Source: Bradyrhizobium barranii subsp. barranii
GTDB taxonomy: Bacteria; Pseudomonadota; Alphaproteobacteria; Rhizobiales; Xanthobacteraceae
NCBI RefSeq assembly: GCF_017565645.3
Contig: NZ_CP086136.1
Location: 1,998,001-2,062,000 of the forward strand
Length of the DNA: 64,000 nt
Direction: 5' to 3'
The translations under genes were made by a program, and so were the position numbers. How positions within the stretch are numbered: position 1 is the first letter of the stretch; the number at the start of each line of letters is the position of its first letter. The notes beneath the pieces were generated by a model. That model saw nothing but the letters and a program-made list of their open reading frames with translations. It searched no databases and was not told where the DNA came from. Shown one piece after another: positions 37,055-45,872 of this stretch.

Positions 37055-37071
37055 TTTACAATCGATATAAA
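37055..37071. promoter_or_regulatory. AT-rich imperfect palindrome in the hmuP/hmuR intergenic region
   Basis: TTTACAATCGATATAAA, with TTTA and TAAA ends around an ATCGAT core, is the most AT-rich symmetrical sequence in the 249-base divergent promoter. An Irr/ICE-type iron control element is expected here from Bradyrhizobium work, but I cannot confirm that this is the element. Confidence 0.3.
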
Positions 37072-37224
37072 CTGCAACCCGATGACATTGACCGTCAGGG
37101 TGTTGCCACGTAACCAAATGGAACAATGCGGGCCGGGGGGCCTGCACCAGAGAATAGCCAGCCAGTCGCTCGCCGCGCGAGCGCACGCCAGCCAAACAAG
37201 ACATATCATGATTGGGTTGGGTGT

Positions 37225-39621
37225 ATGGCTGACGGGGCTAGGTATTCGCGCGCGCTGATTTTGGGCGCGTCGGTGGTTTCAATTGCGGCGGTGTCGCCGG
37301 TGAGCAGCTTTGCGCAGACCGCAGATCAAACCGCGCAATCATCCAAGCCGGCGAAGCCCAAGCAGGCCAAGCGCAATCCGGCCAAGCCACAAGCTGTTCA
37401 GCCGCAGCAGGCCAGCACCAGCGTGTGGGATGCACGCGCGCAGGCGATCGTCGGTGTTCAGGCGCTCGACACCATCACGGCTGCCGCCTCCAAGACCGAC
37501 GAGCGCGCGGTCGATGCGCTCGCACCGGTCAGCGTCGTGACTTCGGCGCAGATCGAAAGCCGTCAGGCCAGCACCGTCGGCGATCTCATCTATAATGTGC
37601 CGGGCGTGTGGGTTCAGAACCGCGGCGATGAGCCGTCCACTTCGATCAATATCCGCGGCTTGCAGGATTTCGGCCGCGTCGCCGTCGTCGTCGACGGCGC
37701 GCGGCAGAACTATCAGCGCACGGGCCACTTCGCCAACGGCTCGTTCTTCCTCAACCCCGAGCTGATCAGCGGCATCGATATCGTTCGTGGTCCGACCGCC
37801 AACATCTACGGCTCCGGTGCGATCGGCGGCGTGGCATCGTTCCGCACCAAGGATATCGAGGACGTCGTGCGTGCCGGCGAGCGCTGGGGCGTCGACGTCA
37901 AGACCATTCTTGGCAGCAATTACGGACGCGCGCTCGGTTCGGCCTTCGGCGGTGTTCACGTCAATCCGAACGTGGATGTGTTCGCCGGCGGCACCTATTC
38001 GACGCAGGAGAGCTACAAAGACGGCACCGGCTTCGAGGTCGCCAACACCGGCAACCGGCTCACCAGCGGCATCGCCAAGCTGACGGTGCGCCCGGCCGAC
38101 GGGCACGAGATCAAGCTCGGCACCATCTTCCAGGAGGACATCTACAGCGTGGGTCAGCCGCCACGCCGTGCCGGCGATCCCAACTCGACCAATGCGAACG
38201 GCGCCAACAACCTGAGCGGCACTTCGATCTACAGGTCCGACGTCAAGAACTACACCACGACGCTCGGCTGGAAATATTCGCAGCCGGATGACCAGTGGTT
38301 CGACTGGGATGCGAAGGTCTACTGGAATCGCACCGAGAACGACCAGGTCAAGACCGCGCATACCAGCACGACGCCGTCGGTCTTCTGTGGCGGCGTGCCC
38401 GGCAATGCCGTGTCCGGCTGTATCGGCAGCAACCGCGGATATCTGCTCGATACGGTCGGCGTCGACGTGTACAACACCACGCGCTTCGATACCGGCAGCT
38501 GGCGTCACGCGGTGACCTACGGACTGGACGCGTTCCAGGACAAGGTGTCGACGCAGGACAGGACCGGCACGTCGGAAGTGACGACGCCCGGCGGTCAGCG
38601 TACGGTCTCCGGCGGTTTCGTGCAGTGGAAGGCCAATTACACCTCCATGCTCGAGGTGATCGGCGCGCTTCGTTACGACAATTATCAGCTCTCCTCGGCA
38701 TCCTCGTCGTCCGGCGGCGACCGTTTGTCGCCGAAGATCACCGTCGGGCTCGTTCCCACGGCGGTCGTGACGCCCTATGTCAGCTACGCCGAAGGTTATC
38801 GCGCGCCGTCGATCACGGAAACGCTGGTCAGCGGTCCGCATTCGGGCGCGACGATCAACGACTCGTTCTTCCGCTGTCCGTCGGGCACGCCGGGTCCGGG
38901 CGCGGATTCGACCTTCTGCTTCGTCCCGAATCCGAACCTGCGGCCCGAGGTCGGCAAGAACAAGGAGATCGGCTTCAACATCAAGAAGAACGATCTGTTC
39001 ACGGCGGGTGATACGCTGCGCGGCAAGATCAACGTGTTCCGCAACGACATCTCCGACTTCATCGATCAGGTCGCCTATGGAAATCCGCTGGTGGTCCCCA
39101 CCGGCCCGCCGCCGGCGCCCTCCATCACCGTGCTTCCGTTCCTGCAATATCAGAACGTCGCGTCCGCCCGCATCCAGGGTCTCGAGGCCGAGGCGATGTA
39201 CGACGCGAACACCTGGTTCTTCGGCCTCTCCGGCAGTTACCAGAACGGCAAAAACCTTCAGACGGGATTTGGCCTGTACAGCGTTCCGCCGCAGAAGGTC
39301 ACGACGACCGCCGGCGTGCGGTTGCTGGACCGGACCCTGATCCTCTCGGTGATGTGGACGTCGGTGATCGCGAACACCGACATCCCGCCGACCTATACGC
39401 CGGCGACGTCGTACGATCTCGTCAACCTCTACGCCCAGTATCAGCCGCGGCCCGATCTCACGCTCAACTTCTCGGTCGAAAATCTTCTCAATCAGTACTA
39501 CCGGCCCTACGCCATTCCGGTCGGCAGCACGGGCGATACGCAAAACGACGTGAAATGGGCGAGCGCCGGCCCCGGGCTCGTGGTCAAGGGAGGCCTGAAG
39601 TACCACTTCGGCGGCATCTAA
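37225..39621 (+). CDS. hmuR: TonB-dependent heme receptor HmuR
   Basis: An outer-membrane receptor of 798 residues from the ATG at 37225, which starts a signal peptide (cleavage near SSFAQ, about residue 30). The plug domain spans about 75-200 (LAPVSVVTSAQIESRQASTVGDLI, INIRGLQDFGRVAVVVDGARQNYQR, DIVRGPTANIYGSGAIGGV). The barrel includes YAEGYRAPSITE and NPNLRPEVG, the FRAP and NPNL boxes of heme receptors, with a His (SGPHSG) between them as expected for a heme ligand. It ends with a Phe-rich strand and YHFGGI. It is divergent from hmuPTUV and ahead of the exbBD-tonB genes. Confidence 0.93.
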   Translation: MADGARYSRALILGASVVSIAAVSPVSSFAQTADQTAQSSKPAKPKQAKRNPAKPQAVQPQQASTSVWDARAQAIVGVQALDTITAAASKTDERAVDALAPVSVVTSAQIESRQASTVGDLIYNVPGVWVQNRGDEPSTSINIRGLQDFGRVAVVVDGARQNYQRTGHFANGSFFLNPELISGIDIVRGPTANIYGSGAIGGVASFRTKDIEDVVRAGERWGVDVKTILGSNYGRALGSAFGGVHVNPNVDVFAGGTYSTQESYKDGTGFEVANTGNRLTSGIAKLTVRPADGHEIKLGTIFQEDIYSVGQPPRRAGDPNSTNANGANNLSGTSIYRSDVKNYTTTLGWKYSQPDDQWFDWDAKVYWNRTENDQVKTAHTSTTPSVFCGGVPGNAVSGCIGSNRGYLLDTVGVDVYNTTRFDTGSWRHAVTYGLDAFQDKVSTQDRTGTSEVTTPGGQRTVSGGFVQWKANYTSMLEVIGALRYDNYQLSSASSSSGGDRLSPKITVGLVPTAVVTPYVSYAEGYRAPSITETLVSGPHSGATINDSFFRCPSGTPGPGADSTFCFVPNPNLRPEVGKNKEIGFNIKKNDLFTAGDTLRGKINVFRNDISDFIDQVAYGNPLVVPTGPPPAPSITVLPFLQYQNVASARIQGLEAEAMYDANTWFFGLSGSYQNGKNLQTGFGLYSVPPQKVTTTAGVRLLDRTLILSVMWTSVIANTDIPPTYTPATSYDLVNLYAQYQPRPDLTLNFSVENLLNQYYRPYAIPVGSTGDTQNDVKWASAGPGLVVKGGLKYHFGGI

Positions 39622-39667
39622 GGAGTACGCCGACGACAGCAAACGGGACGCCGTATTCACCGCCAGA

Positions 39668-39691
39668 GCCACGCTGATGTCCCAGCGTGGC
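39668..39691 (+). terminator. hairpin after hmuR
   Basis: A perfect 9-bp stem (GCCACGCTG with CAGCGTGGC) with a 6-base loop, 47 bases after the hmuR stop. Without a U-run it may only partly reduce transcription into the downstream heme genes. Confidence 0.6.
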
Positions 39692-39756
39692 TTCGGCACG
39701 TTCTGAAACATCCGCTCGGCATTCGCCGATCAACAAGACTGACAGGAGAAAATCTG

Positions 39757-40092
39757 ATGTTCATCGCCATGAATCGTTTCCAGGTGAAGCTCGGCTCGGA
39801 GGCTGCTTTCGAGACCGTCTGGCGCACCCGCGAATCCTATCTCGGCAGCATGGCCGGCTTCGTCGAATTCCACCTGCTGAAGGGGCCGGCGCTCGAGGAC
39901 CACACGCTGTATTCCTCGCACACGGTCTGGGTCGACAAGGCAGCCTTCGAGGCCTGGACGCGATCGGACGAATTCCGCCGCGCCCACGCGCGCGCCGACA
40001 ACAAGACCGGCGAAAGCCTCTATCTCGGCCATCCCAAGTTCGAAGGGTTCGAGGTCATCATGACCGAGCGCAAGACGAACGCGGCCGCCTAG
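39757..40092 (+). CDS. hmuD: heme-degrading monooxygenase (IsdG/HmuD-like)
   Basis: A 111-residue cytosolic protein with an antibiotic-biosynthesis-monooxygenase fold: MFIAMNRFQVKLGSEAAFETVWRTRES, then GFVEFHLLKGPALEDHTLYSSHTVWVDKAAFEAW. The family dimer degrades heme and releases iron; HmuD and HmuQ of B. japonicum are the known relatives. The Asn6 (MNRF) and the His of the middle strand are the likely catalytic residues. CAGGAG lies nine bases before the ATG. It follows hmuR and precedes a heme carrier gene. I use hmuD because of the location; hmuQ is the alternative. Confidence 0.85.
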   Translation: MFIAMNRFQVKLGSEAAFETVWRTRESYLGSMAGFVEFHLLKGPALEDHTLYSSHTVWVDKAAFEAWTRSDEFRRAHARADNKTGESLYLGHPKFEGFEVIMTERKTNAAA

Positions 40093-40122
40093 ATCGCGGC
40101 GGATCATGAAAGGGAACCGGAC

Positions 40123-40638
40123 ATGCTGAGCACCGATCTCGTCGATCTCAAGGTGTATATGGCCGACAATCCCGGCGCGGTGATCGAGGACGTTGCGCGC
40201 GAGCGCAAGGTCACTCCGCGCGCGGTGATCGAGGCGCTGCCGTCGTCGATGGTCCGCGTTGGTGGCGGCGAGCATTTCGCCGCCGCCATGCAGGACATCG
40301 CCGCGTGGGGCGAGGTCACGCTCATCGTGCACACGGATGACGCGATCTTCGAGTTCACGGGCGCGGTCCCGGCGGGCGAGGTCGGCCGCGGCTATTTCAA
40401 CCTGATGCAGCCGAAGGGATTGCACGGCCACCTCCGCCACGAGCGCTGCGCGGCCTTGGCCTTCGTCGAGCGTCCCTTCATGGGCAAGACCTCGGCTTTC
40501 GTCGCCTTCGTCAATGCCGACGGCGGCATCATGTTCAAGGTCTTCGTCGGCCGCGACGAGACCCGGGCGCTGCGGGCGGACCAGCACGTGCGGTTCCGTC
40601 AGCTGGCGGACCGGATCGCGGCGCAGGGCGTGGCATAA
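40123..40638 (+). CDS. hutX: HutX/HugX family heme carrier protein
   Basis: A 171-residue cytosolic protein starting MLSTDLVDLKVYMADNPGAVIEDVARERKV and continuing with VTLIVHTDDAIFEFTGAVPAGEVGRGYFNLMQPKGLHGHLRHERC. These are HutX-family hallmarks (His positions near GLHGHLRHE). The family binds heme inside the cell and passes it to a degrading enzyme. It sits 30 bases after the monooxygenase gene and 27 before exbB, so these genes are likely one transcript. AAGGGAA precedes the ATG. Confidence 0.9.
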   Translation: MLSTDLVDLKVYMADNPGAVIEDVARERKVTPRAVIEALPSSMVRVGGGEHFAAAMQDIAAWGEVTLIVHTDDAIFEFTGAVPAGEVGRGYFNLMQPKGLHGHLRHERCAALAFVERPFMGKTSAFVAFVNADGGIMFKVFVGRDETRALRADQHVRFRQLADRIAAQGVA

Positions 40639-40665
40639 TTTCCTTCTGCCTATCGGGAGATCAGG

Positions 40666-41442
40666 ATGCAGAGCAATTTTAGGCTTCGGCATGTGATCCT
40701 AACAATTGGGCTGGTGCTCGCGCCGGCCCCGGCCTTCGCGATCGACGAAGCGCTGTTGCCGCGCAATCTGTCGCCCTGGGGCATGTTCCTCGGTGCCGAC
40801 ATCATCGTGAAGGTGGTGATGGTCGGGCTCGCCGTCGCTTCGCTGGTGACGTGGACGGTGTGGCTCGCCAAGACCATCGAGCTGCGCCGCAAGAGCGCGC
40901 TCGCCGTGCAGCGGACGCGCGCGCTCGAGGGCAGGATGAAACTGGCGGAGGCGGCGGAGCGGATCGGCGACGCGCATGATGCGGTCGCCCAGCTCATCCA
41001 GTCCTGCGCCAAGGAGGCGGAGCTCTCCGGCGGCATTGTCGATGACGGCCTCCAGGAGCGCGTGGCGCTGCGGCTGGAACGGGTCGAGGCCGCGATGTCC
41101 AGGCAGATCGCGCGCGGCACCGGCGTGCTCGCGACCATCGGCGCCACCGCGCCGTTCGTCGGCCTGTTCGGCACGGTCTGGGGTATCATGAATTCCTTCA
41201 TCGGCATCTCCGAGAGCCACACCACGAGCCTTGCAGTGGTCGCGCCCGGCATCGCCGAGGCGCTGCTTGCGACAGCGCTCGGACTCGTCGCCGCGATCCC
41301 GGCGGTCGTGATCTACAACCATCTCGTCCGCGGCATCGCCAATTACCGCGCGCTGCTCGGCGACGCCTCGGCGCAGCTCATGCTGCTGGTCAGCCGGCAG
41401 CGCGACAACAGAGAGTTCCGCCTGGCGCGGGCGGCGGAGTAG
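40666..41442 (+). CDS. exbB: TonB-system proton channel ExbB
   Basis: A 258-residue inner-membrane protein of the MotA/TolQ/ExbB family with a signal-like N-terminus (APAPAFA) and three membrane segments (about 45-65, 155-180, 195-220). GTGVLATIGATAPFVGLFGTVWGIMNSF is the signature around the second helix. It forms the pentameric proton channel with ExbD. The gene starts a tight exbB-exbD-tonB run. Confidence 0.94.
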   Translation: MQSNFRLRHVILTIGLVLAPAPAFAIDEALLPRNLSPWGMFLGADIIVKVVMVGLAVASLVTWTVWLAKTIELRRKSALAVQRTRALEGRMKLAEAAERIGDAHDAVAQLIQSCAKEAELSGGIVDDGLQERVALRLERVEAAMSRQIARGTGVLATIGATAPFVGLFGTVWGIMNSFIGISESHTTSLAVVAPGIAEALLATALGLVAAIPAVVIYNHLVRGIANYRALLGDASAQLMLLVSRQRDNREFRLARAAE

Positions 41443-41445
41443 GCC

Positions 41446-41892
41446 ATGGCCGCGAAACTCGGCGCACGCGGGGGATCGCCGCTGAGGCGCGGCGACCCCG
41501 GCGATCTCGACGTCACCCATGAGATCAACGTCACGCCGTTCATCGACGTGATGCTGGTGCTGCTGATCATCTTCATGGTGGCGGCCCCGCTCGCCACCGT
41601 CGACATCGGCGTCGAGCTGCCGGCCACCGCCGCCGAGCCGGCGCCGCGGCCGGACAAGCCCACCTTCGTGACGGTGAAGCCGGATCTCACCGTCGCCGTC
41701 GGCGAAGACACGATGGCACGCGACGGCCTCGCCGCTGCGCTCGCTGCGGCCACCAATGGCCGCAAGGACGAGCGCATCTATCTGCGCGCCGACAAGGCTG
41801 TGAGCTACGGCGACCTGATGGAGGTCATGAACACCTTGCGCAATGCCGGCTACCTCAAGGTCGCGCTGGTCGGCCTCGACGGACGCAGCTGA
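41446..41892 (+). CDS. exbD: TonB-system protein ExbD
   Basis: A 148-residue protein with one N-terminal membrane helix. HEINVTPFIDVMLVLLIIFMV holds the essential Asp34, which carries protons in the channel. The periplasmic part ends RADKAVSYGDLMEVMNTLRNAGYLKVALVG, the TolR/ExbD C-terminal pattern. It starts three bases after the exbB stop, and its TGA shares bases with the tonB ATG. Confidence 0.95.
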   Translation: MAAKLGARGGSPLRRGDPGDLDVTHEINVTPFIDVMLVLLIIFMVAAPLATVDIGVELPATAAEPAPRPDKPTFVTVKPDLTVAVGEDTMARDGLAAALAAATNGRKDERIYLRADKAVSYGDLMEVMNTLRNAGYLKVALVGLDGRS

Positions 41893-42719
41893 TGACCGCG
41901 AACGCCTTTGCCCTGCACGAGCCGCTTGGCGAACGCGAAACCGTGCGCTGGGGTGTATCGGGCGCGGTGATCGTGGCCTTGCATGTTGCCGCCGCGGTGC
42001 TTGCGATGAGCTGGCTCAGGTCGCAGCCGGAGCAGGGCGTCACCCTGCCGGCGATCATGGTTGATATGGCGCCGATCACGTCGGCGCCTCAGGCGACGCC
42101 GGATGACGTGGTGCCGGGGCCGGCGATGAAGGAGGCCGATGCCTCACCGCCGGATCCGATGCAGCGGCAGGCGGTCGAGGAGACCATCGCGCCGACACCG
42201 CCGCAGGAGAAGCCCGACGTGGTGGCGCCGCCGGACCAGAAGCTCGAGCCGACACCGGACAAGCCGGAGCCCGCGAAAATCGTGCCGCAGGAAAAGCCGG
42301 CGCCCGAAAAGCCGAAAGTAGTTCGTCCGGAGGCAAAGAAGCCGTCGGAGGCGCGCCCCGCGCCTCGCACCAGCGCGCCACCGCGCGCCGAGCGGGAGGC
42401 ACCTGCAGCGTCCGCAATGAGCGCGGGCGCGGTCGCATCGCTGGTTGCGACCTACAATCAGCGCGTCCGTGCGCATCTGATGCGCCTTCACTCCTATCCG
42501 TCCGGCGGCAACGGTCAGCGCGGGCTGGTCCGGGTGAGCTTCACGATCGGCCGCAACGGTCAGGTCATGTCCAGTCGCATCAGCCCGTCCGGCGTTGCCG
42601 CGTTCGATGCCAAGGCCACGTCGATGATCCACCAGGCCTCGCCGTTCCCGCCGATCCCGGCGGAGATCAAGAACAGCTCGATGAGCTTTACCGTTCCGGT
42701 GGACTTTATCGTGCGGTAG
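41892..42719 (+). CDS. tonB: energy transducer TonB
   Basis: A 275-residue protein with a single N-terminal membrane helix (VSGAVIVALHVAAAVLAMSWL, about 18-38) and a long proline/lysine/glutamate-rich spacer (about 55-175) that spans the periplasm. The C-terminal domain starts around residue 185 (YNQRVRAHLMRLHSYP, VRVSFTIGRNGQVMSSRI, FTVPVDFIV). It passes the energy of the ExbB-ExbD proton channel to HmuR and perhaps other receptors. It overlaps exbD by one base. A family C repeat follows. Confidence 0.94.
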   Translation: MTANAFALHEPLGERETVRWGVSGAVIVALHVAAAVLAMSWLRSQPEQGVTLPAIMVDMAPITSAPQATPDDVVPGPAMKEADASPPDPMQRQAVEETIAPTPPQEKPDVVAPPDQKLEPTPDKPEPAKIVPQEKPAPEKPKVVRPEAKKPSEARPAPRTSAPPRAEREAPAASAMSAGAVASLVATYNQRVRAHLMRLHSYPSGGNGQRGLVRVSFTIGRNGQVMSSRISPSGVAAFDAKATSMIHQASPFPPIPAEIKNSSMSFTVPVDFIVR

Positions 42720-42730
42720 CCCGCTCTTTC

Positions 42731-42885
42731 TACCTCGCCCCGCGTGCGGGGAGAGGTCGGAATACGCGCTGAAAGCGCGGATTCCGGGTGAGGGGGACTC
42801 TCCGCGAGCCGCACTCCCACCGCCTTCGTGGATAGAGCCCCTCACCCCAGCCCTCTCCCCGTAAGAACGGGGAAAGGGAGAGGAG
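42731..42885. repeat. dispersed repeat, family C, copy 2
   Basis: Contains ACCTCGCCCCGCGTGCGGGG, GGGTGAGGGG, CCCCTCACCCC and CCCCGTAAGAACGGGG in the same order as at 33724-33887. It lies between convergent tonB and the phytase-like gene and likely separates their transcripts. Confidence 0.82.
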
Positions 42886-42896
42886 AAAGCGTCGGC

Positions 42897-44252
42897 TTAC
42901 TTCGCCTTCAGGAAATCCGCGACCTCGAGCAGCATGAACTCGTCGTCGTCGGCCTTGTTGGGATCGCGGCTGGACGAGAACGGCAGGTTGTTGTCGTTGC
43001 CGACGATGATGTGGGTCTCGTCGACGCGATCGACGTTCTCGATGGTGAAGAACGGGAAGGTGTAGACGCCGTCATTGAGGGCTTTCCGCGCCTTCTTGTC
43101 GGGGTCCTGGATCTTCATCAGGTCGATATAGCCGATCTTGCGCACGGGCTTGCCGACATTGGCGTCGGTCGGCTCGATCTTGTAGACGCGCTTGAACTTG
43201 GCGATGTCAGGGAAGCAGTTCTCGCCGCGGGTGCCTTGCGGGCAGGCCTTGTCGGGGGTGCCTTCACCGTTGTCGCGCTCGATGATGAGGCCGGAGGCCT
43301 GATCGATCATGTTGAAGTCGCCGATGGCGTTGCCGTTCTGCTCGAACACATACTGCCAGTAGCGGCCAGTGAATTTTACGGCGGCGACGTCGAATTCGAG
43401 GATGCGGGAGGCTTCCTTGCCGTCGACCTTCTCCCAATCCTTCTTGTCGGCGTCCCACAGCGGCCCCTCGAGCAGGCCGTAGAGGAACTTGCCGTCCTTG
43501 GACGACGCAAAGCCCTCATAGCCCTTGGAGCGGCGGAGGTTGACGTTGGTGTAGGTGGCGCCCGGCGCGCCCGGCGTCGCCACGGCCCAGTTGTCCGGCG
43601 AGCGCACCGGCTTGCCGTCGGCAACCGTCTCGAACACGCCGAGGATCTTGCCTGATTTGTCGGCCTTCAGGATATAGGGGCCGAACTCGTCGCCGATCCA
43701 GAAGGTGTCGCCGATGATCTGGAAACCCTCGGTATCGAAATCGGAGCCGGTGAGGTAGCGCTTCTGGGTGTCCTCATGGACGATGCGGAACGGCACCTTC
43801 TTGTCGGGATCGTGCAGGAAGATCGTTTCCTGGCGCTCGATCTTGCCGCTCGCCCAATCCATCTTGTAGCGGTTCAGGTACAGCATCGAATCCGGCGAGT
43901 TGGCGCGGGCGCCCATGCCGTTGTCGGTGATGACCCAGTAGCTGCCGTCGGGCATGTGCTTGATGCCGGAATGGCCCTGCAGCGGCTGGCCCTTGAACGG
44001 CAGCGACACGCCGGTCGCACGCTCATAGGACTTGCCCATCACGGTGCCGAGCGCGTCGACGCGCTTGCCGGTGGTGTATTTGCCCGAGGTCTTGAGATCG
44101 GCAGGCGCGTCGGCCGGCGCGTCGATGAAGGTCGCGGCCGGCATCACCACGTGGCCGGCGAGCTTCGCGGGGAATTCACCCTCGTTCTGTGCAAGCGCGG
44201 TGCTCGCGGTGAGAATGATCGTTGCGACGGTGCTGAGAAAAGTCGCGCGCAT
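42897..44252 (-). CDS. esterase-like phytase-fold exported protein
   Basis: A 451-residue secreted protein with a Sec signal peptide (cleavage near ALAQ, about residue 21). The sequence matches the phytase-like esterase domain (PF13449): GHSGIKHMPDGSYWVITDNGMGARANSPDS, SDFDTEGFQIIGDTFWIGDEFGPYIL, SKGYEGFASSKDGKFLYGLLEGPL, and a C-terminal FFTIENVDRVDETHIIVGNDNNLP. This is a beta-propeller whose substrate is uncertain; phosphate ester release is one possibility. It is a single gene. Confidence 0.85.
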   Translation of the reverse strand: MRATFLSTVATIILTASTALAQNEGEFPAKLAGHVVMPAATFIDAPADAPADLKTSGKYTTGKRVDALGTVMGKSYERATGVSLPFKGQPLQGHSGIKHMPDGSYWVITDNGMGARANSPDSMLYLNRYKMDWASGKIERQETIFLHDPDKKVPFRIVHEDTQKRYLTGSDFDTEGFQIIGDTFWIGDEFGPYILKADKSGKILGVFETVADGKPVRSPDNWAVATPGAPGATYTNVNLRRSKGYEGFASSKDGKFLYGLLEGPLWDADKKDWEKVDGKEASRILEFDVAAVKFTGRYWQYVFEQNGNAIGDFNMIDQASGLIIERDNGEGTPDKACPQGTRGENCFPDIAKFKRVYKIEPTDANVGKPVRKIGYIDLMKIQDPDKKARKALNDGVYTFPFFTIENVDRVDETHIIVGNDNNLPFSSSRDPNKADDDEFMLLEVADFLKAK

Positions 44253-44332
44253 GTGCGTCTCCTGTTAGTGGACGACGCCTTATGCGGATCGCATGTTGCA
44301 GTTTTGTGAAAGCGGGCCAAACGCCGCAGCAG

Positions 44333-44791
44333 CTATTGTTTCGGCGGTGCCGGAGAGCGCGCCGGAATCTCGAAGCTGATGGTCTTGCTGTCGATCACGC
44401 GGTGCGTGGGATCGGCCAACTCGAACAGTACCTTGTGCGGGCCCGGAGGCAGTCCGACCACGATCACGGTCTCGCCACTGGCATCGACAAAATGCCAGGG
44501 CGCATCATCGACCGTGATGTGGACGTGACCGATGCGCGCCGACACGTCGAGCGCGCCCTTGCCGAACACCGGCACGATCCGGAGATTTTCCGTGGTGTAC
44601 TGGATGAAGACGAGGCCCTGCGTCAGTTGTTCGGCCAGCGGTGGATCGACTATCAGGCGGGCGGGCGCCTGCTTGTCGATGGCAACTAGCGGAGAGGGCC
44701 CGCGCACGTCGCGGGCGCTTTGGGCGACGGCGGCTGCCGCAAACATTGTGGAGACCGCCAGAGCGGCCACGACGTGGAGGGCCGCGTTCAT
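44333..44791 (-). CDS. exported protein, DUF6130-like
   Basis: A 152-residue secreted protein with a signal peptide (cleavage near AVAQ, about residue 24). The mature part contains PARLIVDPPLAEQLTQGLVFIQYTTENLRIVPVFG and IGHVHITVDDAPWHFVDASGETVIVVGLPPGPHKVLFEL, a small beta-sandwich pattern. The HVHITVDD and WHF motifs could bind metal. A DUF6130 assignment is likely but unchecked. It is third in a minus-strand run after the metallo-hydrolase and alpha/beta hydrolase genes, 19 bases behind the latter. Confidence 0.75.
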   Translation of the reverse strand: MNAALHVVAALAVSTMFAAAAVAQSARDVRGPSPLVAIDKQAPARLIVDPPLAEQLTQGLVFIQYTTENLRIVPVFGKGALDVSARIGHVHITVDDAPWHFVDASGETVIVVGLPPGPHKVLFELADPTHRVIDSKTISFEIPARSPAPPKQ

Positions 44792-44810
44792 GTTCGTTCC
44801 TTCCAGGTTA

Positions 44811-45818
44811 TCAGGCGATCTTGCGGGCGAGGAAGTCGCGGATCAGCGGAACCATCTCGTCGAACCTGTCCTCGAGCGCGAAATGACCGGTGTTGATCAG
44901 GTGAAACTCCACTTGCGGCAGGTCGCGCTTGTAGGGATGGGCGCCGTCGGCCGGGAAGATGAAATCGTTCTTGCCCCAGACGATCAGCGTCGGCGGCTTG
45001 TGCTTGCGGAAGTAGGCTTGCACCGCGGGATACAGCGGCAGATTGGTCCGGTAATCGTAGAACAGGTCCATCTGGATATCGCTGTTGCCGGGCCGGTCGA
45101 GCAGCGCCTGATCTTGTACCCAATTGTCGGGTGAAATCCGACTCACGTCCGACATGCCGTCGGTGTACTGGAATTTCGTCGTTTCCAGCGTGACCAGCTT
45201 CATCAATGCCTGTCGGCTGGTATCGGACCCGTCGGCCCAGTATTGCTTGATCGGATTCCAGAACTCCTTCAGCCCTTCGTCATAGGCGTTGCCGTTCTGC
45301 ACGATCAGGCCGCTGACGCGCTCGGGATGCTTGAGCGCCAGCCGCCAGCCGACCGGGGCGCCGTAATCCATGACGTACATCGCATAGCGGGTGACACCGA
45401 GCTGGCCGAGCAGGCCGTCAACGAGTTCGCCGAAGCGATCGAAGGTGTATTTGAACGATGTGCGCGGTGGCATGTCGCTCTGGCTGTAGCCGGGGTAGTC
45501 GGGAGCGATCACGTGATAGCGGTCCGCCAGAGCTGGGATCAGGTTGCGAAACATGTGCGAGGAGGTCGGAAAGCCGTGGAGCAGTAGCACCACCGGTGCA
45601 TCCTTGGGCCCCGCTTCGCGGTAGAAGATCTTGATCCCGTCGACGGATTTGGTTCGATGGTAGACGACCGGATAAGAACCGGTGGCGCCGCGGCCGTCAC
45701 GCTGCGGTTTCGCCGATGCATCCGGCGAAGCGGTGGCAACGGCGATTCCGGACAATCCAAGGACCAGGCAACGACGATCGATACGGGTTTGTGGCGGCGT
45801 GACCTCTGCACTTTTCAT
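44811..45818 (-). CDS. exported alpha/beta hydrolase (epoxide hydrolase/dehalogenase-like)
   Basis: A 335-residue protein with a signal-like N-terminus containing [20 protein letters not shown] (possibly Tat). The alpha/beta fold shows [13 protein letters not shown] (oxyanion hole), the nucleophile elbow [12 protein letters not shown] with Asp rather than Ser, an acid in WGKNDFIFP and the catalytic His in NTGHFALED. An Asp nucleophile points to epoxide hydrolase or haloalkane dehalogenase chemistry. It lies between the metallo-hydrolase and DUF6130-like genes and may be controlled by the interrupted LysR gene. Confidence 0.85.
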   Translation of the reverse strand: MKSAEVTPPQTRIDRRCLVLGLSGIAVATASPDASAKPQRDGRGATGSYPVVYHRTKSVDGIKIFYREAGPKDAPVVLLLHGFPTSSHMFRNLIPALADRYHVIAPDYPGYSQSDMPPRTSFKYTFDRFGELVDGLLGQLGVTRYAMYVMDYGAPVGWRLALKHPERVSGLIVQNGNAYDEGLKEFWNPIKQYWADGSDTSRQALMKLVTLETTKFQYTDGMSDVSRISPDNWVQDQALLDRPGNSDIQMDLFYDYRTNLPLYPAVQAYFRKHKPPTLIVWGKNDFIFPADGAHPYKRDLPQVEFHLINTGHFALEDRFDEMVPLIRDFLARKIA

Positions 45819-45872
45819 GTCGATCTCCCTGTCCAGAATCGGTGGCTTTGCGGACGTCAGTCGTCCGCGGCT

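Noticed and set aside
37339..39711. A 790-codon open frame opposite hmuR
   Set aside because: Antisense to a clear TonB-dependent receptor; composition typical of a shadow frame.
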